From Brachycybe producta (taxonomy: Eukaryota > Arthropoda > Diplopoda > Playtdesmida > Andrognathidae), in NCBI GenBank assembly GCA_036925085.1, contig JAUPFP010000002.1, positions 12,429,607 through 12,493,606 on the forward strand: DNA of 64,000 nucleotides, written 5' to 3'. A model generated the notes under the pieces. It was given only the letters and a program-made list of their open reading frames with translations. It was not told the origin of the DNA and ran no database searches. A program made the position numbers and the translations under genes. This document shows, one piece after another, positions 45,340 through 57,300 of this stretch (the stretch's first letter is position 1; each line of letters starts with the position of its first letter).

Positions 45340-48300
45340 CATTCTCTCTCTTCTTTAAAAAAGACAACCACCAGACATGATAATGATGATTGAAGTTCAA
45401 TGAACTTTTTTTTTAAAAAAAAATGGAAGAAAAGAACAACAGAAAAAAAAAACATCTGGACACAAGAATGACGGGGAAAGAATTTCTCTTCTTTTTTTTT
45501 TGTTTATAAAAAAGTGTGTAAGTAATTTCTGTTATTTTTGTTCAAAAAAAAAAAAAGACGGCCAACAGAGTCCAGCGGTCTACTTTTTTTTTTGCCATTT
45601 TTTTGTGTGTTCAAACTTCTTTAAAAACAAAAAGTAACATTTACATATCATTGAACTTGCACTCAGTAACAACAGTGTAATAACAATAAAACTTCAGGGG
45701 GGGGGAGGAGGAGGAGGAGGAGAAAGGTGGCTGGACACTCTCTTAATAAGACACATCCCCCTTACTACCCTCCTTATTTGTTGTAAATATTTCATTATTT
45801 AAGATTTAAGTCAGTGTGTGTGTGGGTCATTGTTCCTTCAATTCATTTTCTTCCTTCTTCTTCTTCTTCTAAAATACACACTTATATCCTCCACCTTATC
45901 ATCATCATCATCATCATCATAAAACACACGGACACAACAAGACACAAACACGGCATTTTGTGTATTGTATCGAATAAGATGGGGTTTTTTTTCTTCACAG
46001 TCTAATAATTTTCTTGGACACTTTTTTTCTTTCTTCATAAGAAATATTTCACCTGAGCCGTGAAATTTTTTTTTCTCTTGGTGGTCGACCAACTATCATA
46101 ACAATAATAATAATAATAATGATGATATTGGGGGTGGTAGACAGGGTGTGATCTGTGAGGCGACACCAACCAAAATTTCCTTCCTTCCTTCCTTTTAGAT
46201 AAGGGAGGGGGGGGGGACCCAGGTGCAAAACACCTCACCTTAAGAATTGCTATTCCACCCCCTCTCTCAGTTCATTGCATCTTTTTTTTTGATCGCGAAA
46301 ATAACCTCCAAAACCTCCAAAAAAAACATCAATATTGTATCATATATGCATCATAAGTGTATTATGACTTCTCATAAAACAGAAAACCATTCACTTGAAT
46401 CCTCTAAACAGAGGTGTCATTAGTAATGACACATCTGTTTAGAGGATTCAAGAGATCCAGTTGTATTCTCCAGTGACGTGAATTGAAATTACTTTCAAAA
46501 GTAGCTATAATTACTTTTAAAAATTGTCACAAAATAAGTTACTTTCAAATTACTTTTTCCAAAAAAAAGTAATTTGTCACAATACTGGTATGCTGCTATA
46601 CTACCCTTTGCACCTTAGGCAGTCGCCTAGGTTCGCCTAATGAACGTTGGGCCAGTCCTGGTCATATGATAGTAAATTGTCTTATCTAGCTCATAACCTT
46701 GTAAATAAGTCACAAAATATTATTATGACAAATCGCTCATTTTCATGGTGTAGGCCTACAAAATAATACGACAGTCATAATTAAGGCAACCGGAAAAATG
46801 CGTTTTTCAGTTAAAGAACCTTGCTTAGAGACTAGGAGTTTTAACCTGGAAGTAACTATTTCTAGCCTCTAACCAGGGTTTTCAACTGAAAAAGGCATTT
46901 TTTTGTTTGCCTTAGTCATAATACTCGAAATATTTGAATTTGAATAATTCACTTTGCAAGTAGCCAAAAAGGCCTATGGCAAAAGGACAGAAGTCCAATT
47001 GCAGCCGGCGAAATGCATCGTCAAAACCTCCAAAAATAGAAACCCAATGTATTCCGCTAAACTACAGTATTTTTTCAGCTTCCGTAATTTTTTCTAAATG
47101 CCACGTTTGTAGTTGACATTTCACGAGATGCCCTTCCGAATTTCTATTTGACACAGATTGGAAAGCGAATGCCAGACTATAAACGTGGCAATTAATGAAG
47201 TTTCTTTTTTTTTTATTCCCCCCCCCCCTCCCTTCCCTGGTTCACTTTTCTCCCCTCCCCTCCCCCCCTCCCCGGTTCACTTTTCTATATCTGGTTGATG
47301 TACACCAGGGAGAGAAAGAAAGAACCTGTCTTGAGTTAAATAGACCCAAGTGCCCCAAATACCAAACTCATTTTTTCTGACAATAGACACTTTTGAACCA
47401 ATTGTACGGAAGTACAATTATTATAGTAATGGGGCATTATGGATTTATGGGTAAGGAAAAAACTTCTTTTCTTCATGTAACTGACCAGAAGAAGAAGAAG
47501 AAAGATAAAAAAAAAAGCTTATCAAATTGTTCATTATGCAGACAGGGGTGGAGTTAAGGGGAGAATATGGGGAAAAAGGGGAACGCCCGATATAATATTA
47601 TTATTATTATTGCAAAAGGGGGAATCCACCTTTTTTTTGTGTGTGTATTTCATTGACCCAGTCCAGTAATTTCATCTGTTTGTGTTCGTTGTTCATCAGT
47701 TTTTTTTTCTCAATATGGAGAAATAGATAGAAAAATAAACAGGTCTCGAACTAAATGCAACAACAACTAACTTAAAGTTGTTTGTCTACCTGAAGACATT
47801 AGTTTAATAGCCTTTAATATTATATCTATATCTCCCCCCCCCCCTCCAAACCACCTCACCCCAAAATGAAAAACTCTCCCTTACCAACAACAACAACAAA
47901 AAAAAATCACCTTTTCGATTATATAATCCATCTTCAAGTAGGACATCGGACAGGTAGACATTAAGGGGAGGAGGGTGATACCTGAGTAATGAGGGTACCT
48001 ACCTGTTACTATATATACTGTATGGGGGGGGGGGGGTGGCCAAACTTAATATCAATACGAGCCACATATATAAGACAAGATTCTAAAAAAAAAACTCGCG
48101 AGCCAGACGGATCTCCCTCCAGTGCCCTGCACATCCCAACCTTTACCAAACGTCTGCTAACATTTTTTTTTGGAAGAACCAGTCTCAACCAGACAGTAAT
48201 ATATTTTAAAGTTTAAAGGGCCAAAATTTAAAGTTTTATGAAATGAAATTGAAATAAAACAAAAAAAAATCTCAATTAACTGCATCCTTAGCTCGCGAGA

Positions 48301-51300
48301 AATAACAACAATTGGCAGCAGGCCCGCCGTAGTTTGTCAGTCCCTGAACACTACAGATTGCCAAATATTGTATTTAAATTAAAATATATATACTGTAATG
48401 TATGTGAAGTGCCGTATTTTCACCAGAAATTATTATTGTCAAAGTAGTTACATTACGAAAATGATCATTCCGGTGACACCAGTTGTTACACTGGAGTGAT
48501 ATAGAAAAGTAGTTTGTTTTTTTAACAAAAAAACACAATTGTTCGTCTATGGAAATCAGCATGGAGGCTATTTTTTTTTAAGAATTCTCGTAAAAATAGA
48601 ACCATAACCAGGTTATGCAAAACTATAACTGGATTCACAGTAGATTTGAGTGCTTAATGCACTTGAAATTACGTTTCAAACATAACTGCGTAACGCAAAA
48701 TGAACTAAATATAAACATAAACCATGTTTTAAATGACTATACCAGGTATTGCATCATACCTGATCTCCAGCCATACTAATTTCACACTAACTAAAGACTG
48801 TTTCAGGGTACTGAGCTGCATTTGGCTCACGAGCCACAACTTGGCCATCATGTGTGCTATATACATGTATATATATATATAAAGCCAAGGAAGAAGTTGA
48901 GGGGGAGGGGAAGGAGGGATTGCAATTTACGGTAAAGGCCAAAAGGGAACGTTTCTTTTTTTTTTAAAAAAATGATTTTAAACTTCTAAAACCAAGTTCA
49001 TTCCCATTTAAAAATTATCTCAAAAAACACCTTTTGAGATGATGATGATGTTACACTTTCAAGAATAACAAGAAGGTAAAAAAAAAAGACACACTTGAGT
49101 GAAACAACAGAAATCAAAGAAACATGAACTTGGAGTCTCTTCTTAGATTAAATTTCCCAAACATCCTTCTTTTCCCAACAACCCCCCACCTCTCCTTCCA
49201 TTTTGCAAAAAAAAAAAACCCCCCATCATCATCATCATCATCATCGGTGATGATGATATTCGGATCGATTCATCATTTTTCTTTTTTCATGAAGTGGCCA
49301 CCAACTCCACCCATATTGAGGATTATTATGTATTACAATTGTAATAATAATATGTAGGATTGTAGGTTACAATAAGAAACATAAAGAGAGATAGGGGGAG
49401 GGGAGGGAAAGAACAACCCCCCCCCTTAGTGAAAAGACAAAAGTTGAAAATTCTTAAGTGGACCAGAACAAGACCACAAAATCATGTCTATTAAGCCATG
49501 TTTACATTGCACACTATTAAAGAGAAATACAGAAGCCTCTAAAGGACACATCATCGTCGTTTAAGTTTTAAAACTGTTCCAACTAAGTTCAAAATGATTG
49601 CTTAAATCAAACGCAGTTGACTTAAGTAGTCATTAAGAATATCACCTTAAGGGCCTTGTCACACAGACCACTTTTCGTGGTCAGTTTCGATTGCAAAACA
49701 AAATAAAGTTCGAAGGTTGTGTTTGCAATGTATTTTCTATGGAAAAACTCAAAGTAGTCGCGACTACATGACTTCCTTTTGCAGTCGAAAATTATTGAAT
49801 CTGTGAGACTGTTAGAGGCTAGAATTTATAGAAAACTAATAACTGATTGGTAGGTTATTTACTAACTTATACAGCTTATCTTCTTCTGCCAAAGTTAGCC
49901 TCTAAACAGTCACACAAAATGAAAAATTAATTTTCGCTTTGTTTTATGAATGATTTTTGAACTCTTTGATTTATAGAGTGTATTAGAAACTAGAAGGGTA
50001 GCTGAATCACTTGATAGTATTTTCATGTTGCTATATCTTTCTAAATTCAAATTTTTATAGACAAAAATTGAAAAAATATTATCTTTCAAACTAACACCAA
50101 AAGTTTATTTTAAAAGATAACAACATTAAAGTGACTGAGCCACTACTACCCTTTCTAGTTTCTAAAAAAATTCAATTTCTCTTCCTCCTTTTACTTCCAA
50201 AACACAGAATAATTAATTTAAAAAAGTGTGTGTAGTGTGTACCCTCCTCTTAAAAACACGTTAACTTAATTCCCTTCAATGTAATTATTGCAAAAGATTA
50301 TAAGTTAATTTTTAAAAAAAACCTAGTTAAAGTTGGAGAAATGTTACAAAATGAACGTTTCTTTTTTAAAATATAATAGTGCTTCTTGTCGTTTTTTTAA
50401 GATAATAAAATTAAAATTAAATAAAAAATAAAATTAAAACTCCATCAATAAAAAAAAATGTTTATTTTAATGTTTGTGTCTCAAACTGAAAAAAAAAAAC
50501 AAGAAGCAAATTAATAATTTCTAATTATTAATAATTATTAATTTTGTTTATTTCTTAGGTGTTGGTCATCGTAATAATTATAATAATAATAATGTGAGTA
50601 GCATCAGTGGTCGAATGGACGTGAGAGCATTGAGAGATGCGGCCAATTCCATCTTGGACGATGTTTTAGGTTACGTCGACGACAGAATGTACAACGAAGG
50701 TCAGTGACCGCCGCCGCAACCCAAACACTAAAATTGGGCAATTTTCTCTTCTTCCCCAACCGCCCCTTATTTCTTCAAATTCGAATTTTATGCAAATTAA
50801 CTCACAAATCAAAAAAAATTCTTCTTCTTCTTCTGATGTTTTTGACCCACTTTATTATTATATTTTAATATTTAATAAAAAAAATTCTTTATGAATTTTT
50901 GTGATGAGTTTTAAAAAGAGAAAAATAAACATTTTGTTTTAATAAAATTTAAATAAGTGACTTATTAGCATCATTAATTAATTTATTAATTACGATGATA
51001 ATTAATAAGATAAAATCACGCCTTTTCTCTCTCTCTTCCAATCTCTCTCTCTCTCTCTTAACCTCTCTTTCCATCTTTCTCTTTCTCTTTCTCTTCCAAT
51101 CTCTCTCTCTCTCTTCCAATCTCTCTCTCTCTTCCAATCTCTCTCTCTCTCTCTTCCAATCTCTCTCTCTCTCTCTCTTCCAATCTCTCTCTCTCTCTCT
51201 CTTCCAATCTCTCTCTCTCTCTCTTCCAATCTCTCTCTCTCTCTCAATCTCTTTCTCTCAATCTCTCTCAATCTGTCTCTCTCTCTCTCTCTCTCTTCCA

Positions 51301-54300
51301 ATCTCTCTTTCTATTTCTCTCTCTCTCTCTCTCTCTTCCAATCTCTCTCTCTCTCAATCTGTCTGTCTCTCTCTCTCTCTCTCTTCCAATCTCTCTCTCT
51401 CTCCTCTCAATCTGTCTCTCTCTCTCTCTTCTCTCAATCTGTCTCTCTCTCTCTGTCTATCTTAAATGCTGTTCTTCTAAATTTCTGTTGTTTATTTTTC
51501 TTTTTCACCTAACGGCCAACAACCCAGAAAAAAAAGAAGCTCAGACGGACGGCCGGACAGATGGACTGACGGCCACACTAGTAGGCCTAATGAGCTAATT
51601 CTTAAGGCAAAATTTACCCAAAAAAAAAAACAGTTATTCAATCTGGGTCAACTGACCTACATTTCTACCCTCTCTCTCTTTTTTTTTTTACCCCTCCCCT
51701 CCCCTCCTCCCCTTATTATATTCATCTTCTTCTCTGGTTCGTCCTAATAATTGTCAGGGGATTCTCAAAGGGTGTGCCGAGAAATTTTGAATCTTAATAT
51801 TAATTTAATATTTTCAAATTAATTTTTAACTTTACTGCAACAAAAAAAAGCATAATTAAGAAAAAAAAAAATCTTCGTAAGTGCCGCTGGTTTTCAAATG
51901 GTTTGATGTGGCATCCAATAGTGCGTGCCATAAGTTCTCTGCTTAGTGCTAGGCGTGCCGCGATTTCTTCAGGCAAAAAATAACTGTGGCCCTGGGAATA
52001 AGTGTGTCCTAATGAGAGAAAAGGAACCCACCCTTAATCGTCCCCCTCCCCCCTGAGCTACAGGTAGAAACAACACACCTTTTGGCTTTTTTAATCATTT
52101 ATTTCTTCTTCTTCGGTCCGAGAGACAATAATGGGCCAAACAATTATTTCAAATGTCCCAATTCCAACCTTTGTCACACATTTTAACAAGTTTATTTTGT
52201 AGACCACCAAAACATTACATTTTCAAAAAGTAAATTTTTTTTGTTTACTATTATCTATAGCTCATTCGTTAAACCTCAAAACATTACTTAGAAACTAGAA
52301 AGAGTAATTTGAAAAGATTCATGAAGAGATTCTTTCAAAATACACTTTTTTTGGGGGAGGGGGAGAAAGGTGGCTCCAATAAACCTTTTTGATTTTAATT
52401 TCGTTTATTTTGAAAGATATATCATTCATTATCATAAAAATTACTCTTTTTATAATTTCTCCAAAGCCTCTTTTTGATGTTTTATTTCTTCCATTTTCCA
52501 ATTTCCGATTTTCCAGCTCCACATCTGAGCGGAAGATCCGCCTTTGGTATGTTGGCTTCTTACAACAGTCCGGATCCAGGCATGAAAGATTCTGGTAAAC
52601 TGGCCCTCATTTCCGAAGAGGCCACACGAGAGGTCGCCAAAAGGTAATAATAATAACACCTTCCGCCTCTTAACCCCCACCCCCATTTTTTTAAAAAAAC
52701 AACTGATTTTCATTTTAATTGAAAGAAAAATTAAAAGAAAAATTAAAAGAAAAATTAAAAGAAAAATTAAAAGAAAAATTAAAAGAAAAATTAAAAGAAA
52801 AATTAAAATAATAAAAACACCAACAAAAAAGGTGAATCCTATAATAACCAGAAATATTCTAGTTTTTTTTTTGTTTCTGGGCTACTTTGCAAACATAATT
52901 ATAATAATTATAATAATAATAATAATAATAATAATAGGGGTTTGGTAAGCAAATGATCCAATTGTTATGCAATGCATTGATGCAATAATTTAATTAAAAC
53001 CCAAAGAAAAACTAACTAAATCACATTCACTCTTTAGAATATTATACAAAAATCATAATATTAATAATAATATTTAATAAAAATGGGTGTTTTTTCTTCT
53101 TCTCAATCGTCATGAATCGATAATTGACTCCCCGCAACGATTCACTTTTTTATTTAATTTATACATTTTTATTATTAGATACAAAAATAGAGTGAGAGAG
53201 AGAGAGAGAATATAAATATAGGCCAACAGAAACCATTTGTATTTTTCTAATAATAATTGAAAATAAACCTCTTTTTTTTTCTCTCGTTTCTTTTTATTAT
53301 TCGCTAAATACTAGAAATAAGAATTAACTTTTGACTCCACCCAAAAAAAAAACCACTTAAATATAGGCCTATTACATTTTTAAGGGAAATGAAATCGTAG
53401 AAACGTCAATAAAATTAATTTTAACAACTTCATTAAAATGACTTTCTTTCTCTCTATCTTTCTTAATTACTGTCTTAAATAAAATTAACAATTTTCTTGC
53501 CCCCCCCCCCTTCTTCTATAAAGGCAAAATTAAGGAGTTATGTGTGTAGGATGGGCCGTTAGTGGCCCAAATGACACAAAATAAAGAATCCTTCTGCCAC
53601 AGGCCTTCCTCTTTCTTGGCTACTTTTAGAAGAATTTTTCAAATTAAAATTAAAAAAAAAAGAAACCTAAACTCGTTTTATGAATAAAAAAACAAAATAA
53701 CTAATTGGTTATTTAAACATAAACAACTTTAAAATGAAAACGAACAACACAATTAACTAACTGCCTAAATTTGCATTTTCTATTTTAGAAAAAAATAATA
53801 ATCAAAATCAAACTTAAGAATTTTTGTCTTTTTCATACCTTTTTAGGAACAAATCTAAATTCAGGACCTAAATAACCACTTTTCATTAGGTCAAATTAGA
53901 TCAAAATGCGTCTTTTACACACATTCCTGTTTTCACTCCCAATTGGAAACAACAACCCTTAATTAAAATGGTTTTTAAAACTTTTGTTATTCTTGCTTTT
54001 AGAAACTAGAAGGGTAGCGCTTTCAATGAACACGACATTTGTTTTGTTTTTAAATTTTTGTTCAAAATAAGTTTACTTTGAAAGTTCTCAAAATGAAAAA
54101 TAATAAACAATTAAGTGGTTCAACTACCCTTCTAGTTTTTAAAATACGTTCTAGTTTGCTTTCTGTGAAATCTATTGTTTCAATAAAAAAACCATCTTAT
54201 TAAAAGTTGTTTATTTTAAAAGATAACGTCATTTTTTTAAATTCATTTTTACTCTTCTACTTTCAAACAATCTTTTTTTTAATTTCTTCATAAAAATTTC

Positions 54301-57300
54301 TTGAGGCGCTAACTTTGATTTACAATAAAATTGTGTCAAAAAAACAAATCCTCCAAAAACACCATTAATAATTAAATCTAATTAATTGTTTTATTATTAA
54401 TATATATTAATGAAGTGATAGAAAAATACAGGGTGTGTCCTCGAAGCCAGCAAAAAAACAAAAACAAAAAATGGTGAGGACTCAATTGGAATCCTCATCG
54501 TGATGATGAAGATCGGAGGAGGACCGAGAGGAGAAATCACCTCCAAACACAATTTCCATTAAGACATTTGTGTGTCAACGAAATACGTTTTCAAATTGTG
54601 CCCTGAAGCCAGGGCAGAACCGTTTTTTCTTTAATATCACAACCATATTTGGGTCAATTGTTGCTGTTGTTGTTGTCAGTCTTAATTGTTGTTGTGTTTT
54701 TTTTGTTGCCAATCTAATTTAGGTACCGTTTAACTCGTCACGACATCTATCATGTGTTACCCAAAGTGCCAATTGCCAATCCCAAACTGGACGGATTGTG
54801 TGAAATGGCCCACGAAGAAGAGCCCGATGAACACGGTTACGCCAAGAGGAACGCCTCTCGACGTTCTATACACATTCCTCCACCACCACTTCTACCTCCA
54901 CTTCATCCACACGGAGGAAAACGACGATCTTATGGTGGAGCACCACCGCCCCAACAAGATTACGGACACAATCCTTATATGGAGGAACACGGAGGAGATT
55001 CGGAAGAAGAGGACGATGAGGTCAACTGTGACGACATCTACTACCGATCTTTCGACGGAAGTTGCAACAACCTCAAGTATCCTTTATGGGGAAGAGCAGG
55101 TCAAGCTTATTCCCGTTTACTTCTTCCGGACTACGCCGATGGTAAGTTCATTATTAGGAGAGCTAAACCGTTTTCCCGTTCATTTAACGAGAGTGTCGAT
55201 GTCTTTTCCATTCAGGTGTGGCTTCTCCGAGAGTACGTTGCGATGGAAGTCCACTTCCGAGTACTCGTGTGGTCAGCCTTGTTCTCAATCGTCCGGCTCG
55301 GCATTACCTGGAAGCATACACTCACATGGTGATGCAATGGGGACAGTTTATTAGCCACGACCTCACATTCAAACCGGATGCCAGAGGTATCCCCATCCAT
55401 CAATCTGATTCGATCTCGGCATTCTTCCTAGACTGATCCCCATTTTTTTTTTAATGCAGCTCCGGACGGTGCTAAGCTTGAATGTTGCGGAGAACACACT
55501 CACCCCGAGTGTCTTCCCATCTCCATTCCACGCGATGATCCATTCTATTCCAAGTACGGGCTCCGATGTATGGAGTTTGCTCGTGCCGTCGTTGCCAAAA
55601 AGCAAACATGTGGCCTCGGTCAGTATTCTCGAATAATCTTACAGTTCGACTTAGTGATATCGTCGATAGATAGTATCAATAGTCGCAAAATAGTATTATT
55701 GGTTGCTCAACCAACCGATAGTCGAGTATGTCGAGTATTCGTTGTGGGTTTGATTTTCCAATTGTTTTCGTTCCAACGAGTAGGAACGAGAGAACAGGTC
55801 AACCAGGCCACATCCTACATAGATGCTTCTCACGTCTACGGACATTCGGACAGCAAAGTCGAAGAATTGCGAACGTTTCAAGCGGGATTTTTGAAGACGG
55901 ATGAAAGGACGCCATACTTCCTACCAGAAGGAGAGGACGACGAATGTCGGTCGCACATCTGTTTTGCCGCCGGTCGGTTTTACTTATAAATCCTCCATTG
56001 TTTTATCATTTTTTTGATCGTCTCGATTTGGTTATTTTATAACAGGAGATGCTCGAGTGAATCAACAACCGGCTCTCATGGCCCTACACACCATGTGGAT
56101 GCGAGAACACAACCGTCTCGCCGAACAGTTATACACCATCAATCCACACTGGGACGACGAAAAGCTCTTCCAAGAGTCCCGTCGTATCGTAGCCACCCTT
56201 TTCCAACACATTACGTACAAGGAATACCTGCCGGTCATCCTCGGACCCAAATACATTAAGGACAACAACCTTTATCTACTAGAAAAGGGCTACTTCACTG
56301 GTTACAACGAATACATCGATCCGGCCGTATCGAATGTGTTCTCTGTGGCCGCGTATCGATTCGGACACAGCATGGTTCGTTCCCATTTCGCTCGTTATTC
56401 GCACGACCATTACGAATTGCCGACCGCTCCTCCGCTCTGGGAAGACTTCTTCAACTCGACTGTCATCCTCGAAGAATACGGCATCGATCAAGTGGTTCTC
56501 GGACTCCTCAACCAGTGGCCTTACTACGTGGACGATTCCTTCACTCCTCAGCTTCGTAACCACTTGTTCGAACAACAAGGTGACGGTTGGGGTCTCGATT
56601 TAGTCGCCATCAACATTCAGAGAGGTCGCGAGGTCGGACTTCCTTCATATAACGAATGGAGAGATTATTGCGGTCTCGGACGTCTCTACCGTTGGGAGGA
56701 TCTTCACGGTGTCATGCACGCAGACACAGTCGCCAAACTGTCTAAATTATACGGGTATCGATCGAAACATTCCTCCGATCAATCAACCATCGTTGTCCGC
56801 AAAATATTGATATATGTTTCATTCTTATCTACCTGTAGAAACGTAGACGACATCGATTTGTATCCAGCCGGTGTGTCGGAGATTCCTCAACACGGTGCTC
56901 TGATCGGACCGACGTTCGCTTGTCTCGTTGGTAAACAGTATTACAATCTGAGGTATGGAGATCGGTTCTGGTACGAGAACGGTGGAATGCATTCTTCATT
57001 TACTCCATGTAAGTTCCTTCTACTTCTCCTCTATTCGATCGGACGTTTCGTCACACGAGCGACTTTTAGTGGTTGAGTTTGACTGCAAAATGTAGTCGAA
57101 TACGACGACAGGTGGCTGTAATGTGGCTGATAATGTATTGGTATGAAAAGCGTCCGGAACTCTTTCTACATGAGCGGCTTCTCAACGACTTTCGATTACA
57201 ACCACCTTTTTGCAGTTCACTCAGTCAACACGAGTGGTCGGTTTCGATAACATGCCGACTACAATTTGCAGTCCACCTCTCCCCACTACAAAAAAGTCGC

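Noticed and set aside
44874-45380. 168-codon Ser/Leu-rich ORF
   Set aside because: It is the translation of the (CT)n microsatellite; no non-repeat coding part.
47099-47190. GCCACGTTTGTAGT / ACTATAAACGTGGC inverted repeat
   Set aside because: Arms are only about 15 bp with a mismatch and a 60-nt loop; too weak to call an element without further copies.
50995-51465. 156-codon ORF and an Arg/Glu-rich ORF on the other strand
   Set aside because: Both are translations of the CT/TTCCAAT array within PxB intron 2.
54752-55354. 200-codon ORF in a second frame over PxB exon 4
   Set aside because: It is a shadow; the frame beginning at 54724 carries the peroxidase motifs and joins both neighbours in phase.
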